Assembly: GCA_002781805.1 (NCBI GenBank)
Contig: PFFZ01000094.1
Span: 1 to 14,318, forward strand
DNA length: 14,318 bases
Origin: Nitrosopumilales archaeon CG15_BIG_FIL_POST_REV_8_21_14_020_37_12
GTDB taxonomy: Archaea > Thermoproteota > Nitrososphaeria > Nitrososphaerales > Nitrosopumilaceae
Direction of reading: 5' to 3'
Below are positions 4,948-13,532 of this stretch, piece after piece. A program made the position numbers and the translations under genes. The notes beneath the pieces are model-generated. The model did no database searches. It was not told the origin of the DNA and saw only the letters and a list, made by a program, of their open reading frames with translations. How positions within the stretch are numbered: position 1 is the stretch's first letter; each line of letters begins with the position of its first letter.

Positions 4948-6297
4948 GTGGACATTTTTGGAAACTCGGAACCGCAAGTAATACCACTAGATTTATCTGA
5001 AAACCAATTTCAGATTTATAATAAAATTTCAAGAAATTATTCGCATTCGTTTCTCTTTGAATCTCTAACTGATCCTGATGTACTAGCGGAAACATCAGTA
5101 ATGGGATTTGATCCAAAGGTAATCATAAAAGGATATACAGACAAGGTGGAAATCATTCAAGAAAAAAGAACTGAAATTATCAAAACCAATGACCCGTTTG
5201 GCGAACTAAAAAAACTACTTGGAAAATCAAGGGATCAAAGTTATCGATATCTTGGCGGAGCAGTAGGGATTGTGAACTATGATGCAATCAGAATAGTCGA
5301 AAATATTCCGGATACACATAATGCACCAGAACCACTAATGGAGTTTGGAATTTATGATGATGGAATTCTATATGATAACTTGCGCAAAAAATTATTCTAT
5401 TTTTATCATGATCAAAATAGATTCAATAAACTAAAAATGAGCAATAATGGATTTGAGGATTTTCATGCAACTGAGGTTTCTGCAAATATAGATGAGAAGC
5501 AATTTTCAGAGATTGTAAACAAAGCAAAAAAATACATCAATAATGGAGATGTTTTTCAGGTTGTATTATCCAGAAAATTTGAATTTGAAACAGATGGAGA
5601 CAACCTCACATTATACAAAACATTAAGGCATCTAAATCCATCACCATACATGTATCACCTAAAACACGGAGACAAGACAGTAATTGGTGCATCGCCTGAG
5701 ATGTTAGTGCGCATTACTAATGACAAGGTAGAAACATTCCCAATTGCTGGAACTAGAAAAATTACAGATGATGAACAAAAAAATAAGCAATTAGCTAAAG
5801 AATTACTCGAAGATGAAAAAGAACTGGCAGAGCATACAATGTTAGTCGATCTTGGTCGAAATGACATTGGAAGAGTATGTAAGTATGGAACTGTTCACCC
5901 CGAATCCCTGATGCAGATAAAGCGATTTAGTCACGTTCAGCATATAGTTACACATGTTGTTGGTCAATTGGCACCAGAGAAAGACATGTTTGATGCATTC
6001 AAGGCAGTATTTCCAGCAGGTACAGTTTCTGGCGCTCCCAAAGTCAGAGCAATGGAGATAATTGATGAACTAGAACCAGAAGCCAGAGGACCGTATGCAG
6101 GAGCAGTAGGATATTTTTCATTTAATGGATGTTGTGACTTTGCAATAGCAATAAGAAGTATTTTCATTAACGGTAAAAATGGATTTGTCCAGTCAGGTGC
6201 AGGGATTGTTTCAGATTCTATTGCCGAAAATGAATTCAAGGAAACAGAGCACAAGGCAAAAGCAATGCTCCAATCTCTAAAGGAGGCATCAAAATGA
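4948..6297 (+). CDS. trpE: anthranilate synthase component I
   Basis: TrpE converts chorismate to anthranilate using ammonia supplied by TrpG, the committed step of tryptophan synthesis in the cytoplasm. The 449-residue protein has the usual layout: an N-terminal region with FLFES (35-39), matching the LLES element of the tryptophan feedback site, and NPSPYM (230-235) of the same site. The chorismate-binding domain carries PIAGTR (266-271), DLGRND (301-306), GTVSGAPK (358-365) and a C-terminal QSGAGIVSDS segment. The feedback-site residues suggest that the enzyme is inhibited by tryptophan. The start is a GTG; the nearby ATG at 4944 is in another frame and soon stops. First gene of a six-gene operon; its TGA overlaps the ATG of trpG by four bases. 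Confidence 0.96.
   Translation: MDIFGNSEPQVIPLDLSENQFQIYNKISRNYSHSFLFESLTDPDVLAETSVMGFDPKVIIKGYTDKVEIIQEKRTEIIKTNDPFGELKKLLGKSRDQSYRYLGGAVGIVNYDAIRIVENIPDTHNAPEPLMEFGIYDDGILYDNLRKKLFYFYHDQNRFNKLKMSNNGFEDFHATEVSANIDEKQFSEIVNKAKKYINNGDVFQVVLSRKFEFETDGDNLTLYKTLRHLNPSPYMYHLKHGDKTVIGASPEMLVRITNDKVETFPIAGTRKITDDEQKNKQLAKELLEDEKELAEHTMLVDLGRNDIGRVCKYGTVHPESLMQIKRFSHVQHIVTHVVGQLAPEKDMFDAFKAVFPAGTVSGAPKVRAMEIIDELEPEARGPYAGAVGYFSFNGCCDFAIAIRSIFINGKNGFVQSGAGIVSDSIAENEFKETEHKAKAMLQSLKEASK
6280..6286 (+). promoter_or_regulatory. Shine-Dalgarno element of trpG
   Basis: AAGGAGG inside the end of trpE, seven bases before the trpG ATG. It indicates that internal operon genes are initiated by Shine-Dalgarno pairing, in contrast to the leaderless first genes. 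Confidence 0.6.
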
Positions 6298-6887
6298 AAT
6301 TTCTAATCATTGACAATTATGATTCATTTGTATACAATATCGCCCAGTATCTCGGAGAACTCGGAGTTGATTGTGATGTGATTCGAAATGATAAGATAAC
6401 AATACAACAGATCAAAGAGTCAAATTATGATGCAATAATAATTTCACCAGGACCTGGAACTCCAGAAGACAAAAAGTATTTTGGAATTTGCTCAAAAGTA
6501 ATAACAGATGTAGGACCAACAACTCCCATATTGGGAGTATGTTTAGGACATCAAGGAATCATTAATGCGTTTGGAGGCAAAGTGACAAATGCAGGATGTG
6601 TAAGGCATGGAAAGACCAGCTTGGTCAACCACACGAAGTCAGAGATCTTCAACGGAGTAAAGAACCCATTCAGAGCAACCAGATACCATAGTTTGGTGGG
6701 TGACAAGACAGTAATTCCAGATATCCTCGAAGTGACGGCAACTGCATCTGATGATGGAGAAGTCATGGCAATACGACACAAAAAGTATCTCATAGAAGGA
6801 GTTCAATTCCACCCAGAATCAATAATGACAGAAGATGGTAAAAAAATTCTAGCAAATTTCATTGAACAGGTGAGAAAGAAAAAATGA
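6294..6887 (+). CDS. trpG: anthranilate synthase component II, glutamine amidotransferase
   Basis: TrpG hydrolyses glutamine and passes ammonia to TrpE. This 197-residue class I glutamine amidotransferase has the oxyanion segment SPGPGTP (51-57), the nucleophile elbow GVCLGHQ with Cys83, and the rest of the triad in QFHPES (His173, Glu175). Length is normal for a stand-alone TrpG that is not fused to TrpD. The ATG is preceded by a strong AAGGAGG and overlaps the trpE stop, so the two subunits should be made in coupled amounts. A dual role as PabA in folate-type pathways is possible in some organisms but cannot be judged here; the operon position favours tryptophan synthesis. Confidence 0.96.
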   Translation: MKFLIIDNYDSFVYNIAQYLGELGVDCDVIRNDKITIQQIKESNYDAIIISPGPGTPEDKKYFGICSKVITDVGPTTPILGVCLGHQGIINAFGGKVTNAGCVRHGKTSLVNHTKSEIFNGVKNPFRATRYHSLVGDKTVIPDILEVTATASDDGEVMAIRHKKYLIEGVQFHPESIMTEDGKKILANFIEQVRKKK

Positions 6888-7930
6888 TCACAGAGATAAT
6901 TTTCAAGCTGCAACAAAAGACAGACCTGACATATAATGAGATCAATAAGGTTATGACAGACATCCTGTCAGGCAGGACAAACGACAGAGAAAATGCAGAT
7001 TTCCTATCATATTTGTCTGAAAAAGGCGAGACAGATGATGAATTATTAGGAATGTTAGACAAAATGCAAGAGTTTTCACTAAAAATTGACCCTAAAACCA
7101 CGGGTACGGTTATTGACATGTGTGGAACAGGTGGTGACAAACTTCAAACATTCAATGTTTCAACCACGGCATCATTTGTGGTAGCTGCCGCAGGTGGGGT
7201 TGTTGCAAAGCATGGAAATCGCTCTAGTTACGGAATATCCGGATCTGCAGACATTTTTGAATATTTTGGGTATGATCTAAATGCAGAACCAGTAAAAATT
7301 GCAGAGATATTAGAGAAACACAACATCTGCTTTATGTTTGCACAAAAGTTCCACCCTGCTATGCGACATGTGTCAGAAGCTAGAAAAAAAATTGCAAAGA
7401 GAACAGCATTTAATCTTCTTGGACCATTAGCAAATCCAGCAGGCGTAAGAAACCAACTAATAGGAGTTTTCTCAACAGAGTATCTTGATAGGCTACCACT
7501 AATTCTAAAAAGAAAAGGGGCGGAAAATATCATGACGGTGCGTTCTGAGGATGGGATGGATGAGTTTTCAACGAGTGCAACAAACAGAGTCTGTATGTTA
7601 CGTGGGGATAAAATACTAATGAACACAATTGATCCAGAAGTTGTAGGACTGCACAAATCAAAACTGAGAGACATTCAAGTGATAACAAAAGAAGAGGCAG
7701 TCAAATCATTTGTCAAAGTGTTAAACAACACATCAAGCCAGGCAATGATTGAAACAACGGCTCTAAATGCAGCAGGTGGGCTGATTGTTGCAAACATATC
7801 AAAGAATTTTGAAGAAGCAGTGGAAGTTGCATTAAACATAATTAAAGATGGTAAAGCATTTCAATTACTGGAGAGGTTTGTGGCAGATACAGGAGACATG
7901 TCAAGACTGAAGGAGATAGTAAATGGCTGA
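6884..7930 (+). CDS. trpD: anthranilate phosphoribosyltransferase
   Basis: TrpD joins anthranilate to phosphoribosyl pyrophosphate to give phosphoribosylanthranilate. The 348-residue protein has the small N-terminal helical domain, then the PRPP-binding CGTGGD (80-85), TFNVST (89-94) and the anthranilate/PRPP-site KHGNRS (109-114) with SGSAD (119-123). Later come the helix with AFNLLGPLANP and the metal-binding SEDGMDE region. Length is family-typical. The ATG overlaps the trpG stop by four bases; AGGTGA inside trpG may serve as its ribosome binding site. No frameshift or missing motif. Its product needs a TrpF isomerase before TrpC can act, and no trpF is present in this cluster. Confidence 0.96.
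   Translation: MITEIIFKLQQKTDLTYNEINKVMTDILSGRTNDRENADFLSYLSEKGETDDELLGMLDKMQEFSLKIDPKTTGTVIDMCGTGGDKLQTFNVSTTASFVVAAAGGVVAKHGNRSSYGISGSADIFEYFGYDLNAEPVKIAEILEKHNICFMFAQKFHPAMRHVSEARKKIAKRTAFNLLGPLANPAGVRNQLIGVFSTEYLDRLPLILKRKGAENIMTVRSEDGMDEFSTSATNRVCMLRGDKILMNTIDPEVVGLHKSKLRDIQVITKEEAVKSFVKVLNNTSSQAMIETTALNAAGGLIVANISKNFEEAVEVALNIIKDGKAFQLLERFVADTGDMSRLKEIVNG
7910..7915 (+). promoter_or_regulatory. Shine-Dalgarno element of trpC
   Basis: AAGGAG within the end of trpD, seven bases before the trpC ATG at 7923. It fixes the trpC start inside the upstream gene. Confidence 0.55.
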
Positions 7931-8699
7931 AAATATTTTGCGGAAACTTGTGAACAATTCGCAGGCTGCAATAGATGATGGGGTTTATGAGATAGATGCA
8001 AACTTGCAAAAATCAAACAAGGATCTCATCCAAATAATCAAAACAAACCAACACGCCACATTACTGACAGAGATAAAATTTTCTTCTCCATCATTGGGAA
8101 AAATCAGAACACTTGCAGACCCAGTCAGCATTGCAAATCAGATGATATTAGGAGGCTCAAAAGCATTATCAGTGCTAACCCAACCACACCTGTTTAATGG
8201 TTCACCTGAATACTTTATGAAGGTACGACAAGCAGTAGATGTACCAATGCTAATGAAAGATATTATGATTGATAAAGTACAGATAGATGCTGCAAGAAAA
8301 ATAGGAGCTGATTTTATGTTGGTTATCCAATCTTTGTTTGATCAAGGTTTCCTAAAAGACATTGATGAGTTTATTGACTATGGACATAAACAAGGACTGG
8401 AAATTCTACTGGAAGTGCACACAAAACAAGAGTTTGAAAATGCCCAAAAGACCAAAGCAGACATTATTGGAATAAATAATCGCAATCTTGACACATTAGA
8501 AATTGACATACATACAACAAAAAAGGTATTACAGGAGGATAAGAAAACAAGGCCCATATTGTCTGAAAGCGGAATTGAGACTCCCGAAGACATTCAATAT
8601 CTAAAAAAATGTGGAGCGGATGCATTCTTGATAGGATCAAGCATAATGAAAAGCGATAATATCGAAGAGCAGGTAAGAAAATTGGTGAACGCATTTTGA
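7923..8699 (+). CDS. trpC: indole-3-glycerol phosphate synthase
   Basis: TrpC closes the ring of carboxyphenylamino-deoxyribulose phosphate to indole-3-glycerol phosphate, with loss of CO2 and water. This 258-residue (beta/alpha)8 barrel shows the known catalytic set: Glu50 and Lys52 in TEIKFSSPS, Lys112 in LMKDIM, Glu164 in LLEVHT, Asn185 in GINNRNLD and Glu215-Ser216 in SESGI. The strand usually written LSVLTE/D reads [13 protein letters not shown] here, a mild departure at a non-catalytic site. It is a stand-alone enzyme of normal length, not fused to TrpF as in enterobacteria, so it gives no hidden source of isomerase activity. It overlaps trpD by eight bases and the trpB start by four. 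Confidence 0.96.
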   Translation: MAENILRKLVNNSQAAIDDGVYEIDANLQKSNKDLIQIIKTNQHATLLTEIKFSSPSLGKIRTLADPVSIANQMILGGSKALSVLTQPHLFNGSPEYFMKVRQAVDVPMLMKDIMIDKVQIDAARKIGADFMLVIQSLFDQGFLKDIDEFIDYGHKQGLEILLEVHTKQEFENAQKTKADIIGINNRNLDTLEIDIHTTKKVLQEDKKTRPILSESGIETPEDIQYLKKCGADAFLIGSSIMKSDNIEEQVRKLVNAF

Positions 8700-9886
8700 A
8701 GTATCCCAAGAATGGAAGATTTGGGGAATTTGGGGGAAAATACATACCAGAAACGCTTGTTCCTGCAGTTGAAGAGCTGGAAGAAAACTATCTCAAATTC
8801 AAAGATGACAAAAATTTCAAAAAAGAATTAAACTATTACCTAACACAATATGCCGGAAGACCAACACCTCTGTACTATGCAAAGAATCTATCAGATAGTA
8901 TAGGAGGTGCAAAAATATATCTCAAACGAGAAGATCTGTTGCACGGCGGAGCTCATAAAATAAACAATACGCTAGGACAAGCCCTACTTGCAAAAAAAAT
9001 GAATAAAAAAAGAATCATTGCTGAAACGGGTGCAGGACAACACGGAGTTGCAACTGCCATGGCATGTGCAGTTTTGGGAATGAATGCCGAAGTATACATG
9101 GGATACAAAGATACGATACGACAAAAGCTAAATGTGTTTAGGATGAACTTACTGGGATCCAAGGTACATCCTGTCCAATCAGGTTCAAAAACGCTCAAAG
9201 ATGCAATAAATGAAGCAATCAGAGACTGGATTACAAATATAGAAACAACATATTACTTGTTGGGTTCTGCGGTAGGACCACATCCATACCCAGTAATGGT
9301 TAGAGATTTCCAGAGCGTGATTGGAGAGGAGATAAAAAAACAGATGAAAAAAATAAACGGCAAAACACCAGACACGGTAATTGCCTGTGTGGGTGGAGGA
9401 TCAAACGCTATTGGAACATTTTACCCATTGATCGATACCAATGCTGAAATCATTGGCGTAGAGGCAGCAGGACACGGATTAAAATCAAAGAAACATTCAG
9501 CAACATTATCTGCTGGAAGCAAGGGAGTGTTACATGGAATGATGACATATCTACTGCAAGATTCGGAAGGACAGATTACAGAAACACATAGCATTTCAGC
9601 AGGACTTGATTATCCGGGGGTAGGCCCAGAGCATTCTTATCTCAAAGACATTAAGAGGGTAAAATACCACTCAGCAATAGATAGCGAGGTAATTGATGCA
9701 TTTCTGCTACTAACAAGAACAGAAGGCATAATTCCAGCTTTGGAGTCAGCGCATGCGATTGCAGAAGCAGTCAAGGTTGCAAAAAAAAGTAAAAAATCAG
9801 AATCAATAGTAGTGACACTGTCAGGACGAGGAGATAAAGACGTTGAAGAAGTACAAAATTATTTGAACAGACATGTCAAGAATTAA
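8696..9886 (+). CDS. trpB: tryptophan synthase beta chain
   Basis: TrpB condenses indole with serine to give tryptophan, using pyridoxal phosphate. The 396-residue protein is of the TrpB1 type that pairs with TrpA: it opens [20 protein letters not shown], has the PLP lysine Lys88 in HKINN, the catalytic Glu110 in AETGAGQHG, the phosphate-binding GGGSN (233-237) and the C-terminal SGRGDKD. The start is a TTG at 8696, overlapping the trpC TGA, with GGTGA about eight bases before it; the conserved N-terminus leaves little room for another start. The long extensions of TrpB2 forms are absent. It overlaps trpA by 14 bases, consistent with an alpha2beta2 complex made in equal amounts. Confidence 0.96.
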   Translation: MKYPKNGRFGEFGGKYIPETLVPAVEELEENYLKFKDDKNFKKELNYYLTQYAGRPTPLYYAKNLSDSIGGAKIYLKREDLLHGGAHKINNTLGQALLAKKMNKKRIIAETGAGQHGVATAMACAVLGMNAEVYMGYKDTIRQKLNVFRMNLLGSKVHPVQSGSKTLKDAINEAIRDWITNIETTYYLLGSAVGPHPYPVMVRDFQSVIGEEIKKQMKKINGKTPDTVIACVGGGSNAIGTFYPLIDTNAEIIGVEAAGHGLKSKKHSATLSAGSKGVLHGMMTYLLQDSEGQITETHSISAGLDYPGVGPEHSYLKDIKRVKYHSAIDSEVIDAFLLLTRTEGIIPALESAHAIAEAVKVAKKSKKSESIVVTLSGRGDKDVEEVQNYLNRHVKN

Positions 9887-10673
9887 AGAAAAGTTCTCAG
9901 AGCTTGATGCCAAGAACCAAAAGGCATTGATTGCATATGTGATGGTTGGATTTCCAAACAAAAATGCAACCATATCAGTAGTACGTGGTTTGATCAAAGG
10001 AGGTGCAGACATCATAGAATTGGGATTTCCATTTTCAGATCCGCTGGCAGACGGACCCGTGATTCAAAATGCCAGCACCGTGTCTCTGGAAAAAGGAGCT
10101 AAAATTTCTGAATTCTTTTCAACAGTAAAAAAGATCAGAGAGGAAACAAACATCCCACTGGTCCTAATGACATATACAAACATTCTGTATCACAGAGGAT
10201 ATTCTAAATTTATCAAAGATGCAAAAAAAGCTGGAATAGATGGGTTTATTCTACCAGATATGTCAATTGAAGAGTCAAAAGAATACATACAATCTGCAAA
10301 AGGCAATGCAGATACAATATTTCTCGTATCGCCAAATACAGATAAAATTCGAATTTCAAAGATTGTAAAAGCAACATCAGGGTTTTTGTATTTAGTTGCA
10401 GTCTATGGTACAACAGGCATAAAGACTGGGGTTCAGAATTACACATTAAAAGCAATAAAAAATGTAAAAAAACAAACCCGAGGCAAGATTCCCTTAGGAG
10501 TTGGATTTGGAGTATCAACTGCAGAAGATGTTAAAAAATACATCAATGCAGGAGCAGATGCAGTAATTGTAGGTAGTGCATTTCTGAAGATAATTGAGAA
10601 CACGCCGCAAACAAAACTAGAGACAGTAATTACCAGATTCACAAAAAAGCTAAAAAACAGTACCCATATCTAG
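9873..10673 (+). CDS. trpA: tryptophan synthase alpha chain
   Basis: TrpA cleaves indole-3-glycerol phosphate to indole and glyceraldehyde 3-phosphate and channels indole to TrpB. The 266-residue barrel has the catalytic Glu49 and Asp60 in [14 protein letters not shown], the LPDMSIEE loop that contacts TrpB (usually LPDLPxEE, so slightly divergent), YGTTGIKTG at the flexible loop 6 position, and the phosphate-binding GFGVST and [11 protein letters not shown]. Length is normal. The ATG lies within the end of trpB in another frame. Last gene of the operon: the next 248 bases have no gene, and a T6 run at 10901 may end the transcript. Confidence 0.95.
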   Translation: MSRIKEKFSELDAKNQKALIAYVMVGFPNKNATISVVRGLIKGGADIIELGFPFSDPLADGPVIQNASTVSLEKGAKISEFFSTVKKIREETNIPLVLMTYTNILYHRGYSKFIKDAKKAGIDGFILPDMSIEESKEYIQSAKGNADTIFLVSPNTDKIRISKIVKATSGFLYLVAVYGTTGIKTGVQNYTLKAIKNVKKQTRGKIPLGVGFGVSTAEDVKKYINAGADAVIVGSAFLKIIENTPQTKLETVITRFTKKLKNSTHI

Positions 10674-10754
10674 GGAAAATTAAATTGTAGACAAAACACC
10701 ACAAAGTAGCAACAAAGAGTTAATGACTTAAAATAATGAACATACCGTCAAAGA

Positions 10755-10815
10755 ATAGTGGTCGAATTTACTTGTCACAGTTGAGGGGAATTTGATTGTA
10801 GACATGGACCACTAT
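10755..10815 (+). ncRNA. candidate small RNA: long-loop stem after trpA
   Basis: ATAGTGGTC (10755-10763) is perfectly complementary to GACCACTAT (10807-10815) across 43 bases. A TATA-like CTTAAAATAAT is centred about 25 bases before the left arm, so a transcript would start at the stem itself, and a T6 run at 10901-10906 could end an RNA of about 150 bases. The left arm, spacing and T-run agree with a small RNA, but a DNA operator or chance remain possible. Confidence 0.3.
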
Positions 10816-10900
10816 CTAGAAGTTATCAAAACTATATGGTAAAAGAGAAATAAAAAATACTGGGTAAATTTTCAAAACAATTGTAAAAAATCACATAGTA

Positions 10901-10906
10901 TTTTTT
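10901..10906 (+). terminator. T6 run, possible terminator of the trp transcript
   Basis: A plus-strand run of six T downstream of trpA. Archaeal RNA polymerase terminates at such T-tracts without a hairpin. It lies 16 bases before the end of the convergent copper-protein gene. Confidence 0.35.
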
Positions 10907-10921
10907 AACATGTGTTAAGAA

Positions 10922-11764
10922 TCATAGTAATTTAAGTTTGGAACGGGCGATCAACATCACAGAGAATATGCTTGCACTAAGAATACCCATTGCAAAAAAT
11001 CCAAATTCAGGAATTACACGAGTGCCCATTACCTTGATTTCTTTAGCATCTGCCGAAATTGGAACAATGAGTTTTTTGCCAGTTTGTGTATCTTCGGACA
11101 AAAATGTCGTCATGGTTCCATCAACCCACACATTATTGGGATTCTCTATGATTTCAGTGGGCAAAATCAGTGTGAGTTGATCATTTTGAGCACCATCAGA
11201 AATTCTAAATGTGATTGTGTTATCATTACGGTTAATTTCGACCACATCTTCAAGACTCGTGTCTAAAATGTATTTTACTTCATATCCTACACCAGCATCA
11301 CTAAGGCCAGAACCAACATTATGAATTGTCTGAACACTGCCAGGATTCTTGACCACATGCACCACGCCAGTCATCCAAGGATGAATGCTACAAAAATAGA
11401 AAAAATCGCCCAATTGTGGAAATTGCCTAGTATAAGATTTGCCTGCAGTAAAAAGCCCGCTGTCAAATAGCCCATCAATCTCGCCTTCACGCGTTACAGA
11501 AGTAATCGTGTGAAATGCAGTATCTGCGTTTTCCCAAGTCACAGAGTCGCCAGGGTGTACTGTAATCTCACCTGTCGTAATACCGGTATTTTTCTCAGAC
11601 CAAAAGAAAGGAGCGTTTGGATCAGATGCGCCAGAAGGAATTTTTATAACATGTGTCTTCTCTGCGTAGACATTAACACCAATTCCCAAAAACAAGATAA
11701 TTAATAAAGGAAATACAACAACTCGAAATTTCAACACTATCTTGACACGATACAAGTATTTCAA
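10922..11764 (-). CDS. secreted plastocyanin-like blue copper protein with PEFG sorting tail
   Basis: The 280-residue protein starts with a basic n-region and a hydrophobic signal (VVVFPLLIILFLGIGVNVYA). A cupredoxin domain (about 60-140) has the type 1 copper ligands His85 (AFHTI), Cys125, His128 and Met131 in FCSIHPWM. A beta-rich domain follows, and the C-terminus is PEFG (252-255), a hydrophobic helix and a short basic end, the PEFG-CTERM signal known in Thaumarchaeota and thought to be processed by an archaeosortase. It probably acts as a surface-anchored electron carrier in copper-dependent ammonia oxidation; the partner is unknown. The start codon is unsettled: TTG at 11764, or GTG at 11737, which gives a tidier signal peptide (MLKFRVVVF). 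It diverges from pyrG. Confidence 0.9.
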   Translation of the reverse strand: MKYLYRVKIVLKFRVVVFPLLIILFLGIGVNVYAEKTHVIKIPSGASDPNAPFFWSEKNTGITTGEITVHPGDSVTWENADTAFHTITSVTREGEIDGLFDSGLFTAGKSYTRQFPQLGDFFYFCSIHPWMTGVVHVVKNPGSVQTIHNVGSGLSDAGVGYEVKYILDTSLEDVVEINRNDNTITFRISDGAQNDQLTLILPTEIIENPNNVWVDGTMTTFLSEDTQTGKKLIVPISADAKEIKVMGTRVIPEFGFFAMGILSASIFSVMLIARSKLKLL

Positions 11765-11766
11765 AT

Positions 11767-11775
11767 TTATTTACC
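11767..11775 (-). promoter_or_regulatory. TATA box of the copper-protein gene
   Basis: GTAAATAAA on the minus strand is centred about 34 bases before the GTG at 11737 and only about 7 bases before the TTG at 11764. Transcription would start near 11744, which argues for the shorter protein. Confidence 0.4.
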
Positions 11776-11827
11776 ATACATGACCAAAATGTAAGATCGA
11801 CAAAACATACAAAAACTAGATATTCAT

Positions 11828-13453
11828 TTGATAAATGTGCAGACGAAATTTATTTTTGTTACGGGTGGTGTGATGTCAGGCCTAGGAAAGGGGGTCACTA
11901 CGTCATCCATTGCAAAACTTCTACAGTTAGCAGATCAAAAAGTTTCCTGCGTAAAAATAGATCCATATCTAAACTATGACGCAGGAACAATGAATCCTGT
12001 CGCTCATGGAGAGGTATTTGTTACTGAAGATGGCGGAGAGTGCGATATGGATATTGGGAACTATGAAAGATTTCTAAACCAAAACATCCCAAAAACCCAC
12101 AACATTACAACAGCTCAAGTATATTCCTCAGTCATAGAAGCAGAAAGAAGGGGAGAATATCTTGGCGCATGTGTCCAGATCATACCTCATGTTACTGATG
12201 AAATCAAAGATAGGATCAAAAAAATTGCCGAAGAGGAAAAACTAGATTTTCTAATTGTAGAATGCGGGGGAACTGTGGGGGATATTGAATCACTGCCGTT
12301 TTTAGAAGCGCTAAGACAGATGCGAGTAGAAGAAGGTCCTCAAAATGTCATTTTCGTGCATGTTACTTTGGCACCATCACTAGATGTAGTAGGAGAGCAA
12401 AAGACAAAACCGACCCAGCACAGTGTTCAGGAACTAAGAAGGATTGGTATTCAGCCAGATTTTTTAGCAGTAAGATGTACACTTCCACTGGAAGAGAAGA
12501 CAAAGAAAAAGATCGCACTATTCACAAACGTTGGAGTAAACGATGTACTGTCATGTCATGATGTAAAGTCAATATTTCATGTGCCACAAATTCTCTATGA
12601 TCAGGGGATCCTAGACTCTATTTTCAAAAAGTTTGAAAAAGTGGGAATGGTCAATGCATCAGCGAATTGGGACAAGTGGAACGCAATTACAGAATCCATG
12701 ATAAACCATGAGGAAAGAAAAGTCAAAATTGCAATGGTAGGAAAATATGTCACATTAAGTGACAGCTATGTCAGTGTAAATCATGCACTAAAACATGCAG
12801 GGGCAAAGATTGGCTGCTCTGTAGATATTGATTGGATAGATTCGGAGTCAATTCCCAACTATGACACATTATCAAATTATGATGGCATATTAGTTCCAGG
12901 AGGATTTGGCGTAAGAGGATCTGAAGGAATCATAAATACTGCAAACTATGCAAGAGAGAAAAACATTCCATATCTTGGAATATGTTTTGGATTCCAGCTA
13001 GCCGCAATTGCATTTGCTAGAAATGTGCTTAAATTAGATGATGCAAATTCAACTGAGATAAAACAAGATGCAAAAAACCCAATTGTAGATTTGTTGCCAG
13101 AGCAAAAAAACATATCAGATATGGGAGGTTCACTGAGATTAGGCGCAAACGACATAATCATAAAACAAAATACAATTGCACATAAAATTTACAATGCAGA
13201 TACAATATCAAAAAGACATAGGCACAGATATGAGATCAATCAAAAATACATACCAGATTTAGAAAAGAATGGAATGATTTTTTCAGCATATAGTGATAGC
13301 GGAAAAAGAATGGAAATATTAGAGATACCCAGTCACAGGTTCTATCTAGGAGTACAATTCCATCCAGAGTTTAACAGTAGACCCGGCTATCCAGAGCAAG
13401 CATTTGAATCGTTTGTAAAAGCAGCATCAGAGAACAACAATCAGATCAAATAA
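11828..13453 (+). CDS. pyrG: CTP synthase
   Basis: PyrG aminates UTP to CTP using ATP and glutamine, the last step of de novo pyrimidine nucleotide synthesis. From the TTG at 11828 it is 541 residues; the GTG at 11837 (MQTKFIFVTGG) is at least as likely, because the family normally begins just before this strand. The synthetase domain has the P-loop GGVMSGLGKG (13-22), DPYLNYDAGTM and the ECGGTVGDIES segment. The glutaminase domain has the oxyanion PGGFG and a triad of Cys386 (GICFGFQ, where GICLGMQ is usual), His512 and Glu514 (QFHPEF). Length and motifs are complete. Only 63 bases separate it from the divergent copper-protein gene. Confidence 0.96.
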   Translation: MINVQTKFIFVTGGVMSGLGKGVTTSSIAKLLQLADQKVSCVKIDPYLNYDAGTMNPVAHGEVFVTEDGGECDMDIGNYERFLNQNIPKTHNITTAQVYSSVIEAERRGEYLGACVQIIPHVTDEIKDRIKKIAEEEKLDFLIVECGGTVGDIESLPFLEALRQMRVEEGPQNVIFVHVTLAPSLDVVGEQKTKPTQHSVQELRRIGIQPDFLAVRCTLPLEEKTKKKIALFTNVGVNDVLSCHDVKSIFHVPQILYDQGILDSIFKKFEKVGMVNASANWDKWNAITESMINHEERKVKIAMVGKYVTLSDSYVSVNHALKHAGAKIGCSVDIDWIDSESIPNYDTLSNYDGILVPGGFGVRGSEGIINTANYAREKNIPYLGICFGFQLAAIAFARNVLKLDDANSTEIKQDAKNPIVDLLPEQKNISDMGGSLRLGANDIIIKQNTIAHKIYNADTISKRHRHRYEINQKYIPDLEKNGMIFSAYSDSGKRMEILEIPSHRFYLGVQFHPEFNSRPGYPEQAFESFVKAASENNNQIK

Positions 13454-13532
13454 ACACAATTCACAGAATATATTCCAAGGGCTAACGTGAAGGCATGACT
13501 TGCCAAATACAAAAATATTTCAGTATCTAAGA
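13454..13532. other. convergent intergenic gap between pyrG and the NAD kinase gene
   Basis: Seventy-nine bases between two converging stops. It contains a short stem, GGCA and TGCC around TGACT (about 13492-13504), and T-rich stretches on the minus strand (TTTTTGTATTTGG) that could terminate the NAD kinase transcript's neighbour on the other side. Nothing else was recognised. Confidence 0.3.

Larger units (their letters stand above)
10674..10921. other. intergenic region downstream of trpA
   Basis: No convincing gene. Frames of 12-25 codons on both strands lack motifs or promoters. The region holds a TATA-like CTTAAAATAAT (about 10727-10737), an inverted repeat (10755-10815) and two copies of ATTGTAGACA (10684-10693, 10795-10804), each followed by CCAC after four or five bases. 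Confidence 0.45.

Noticed and set aside
5655..5867. minus-strand frame inside trpE, and similar antisense frames within trpG, trpD, trpC, trpB and trpA
   Set aside because: They are shadows of strongly conserved enzymes and show no motifs of their own.
10728..10805. short frames MNIPSKNSGRIYL (plus) and MSTIKFPSTVTS (minus)
   Set aside because: 19 and 25 codons, on opposite strands over the same bases, without promoter or ribosome binding site at the right distance.
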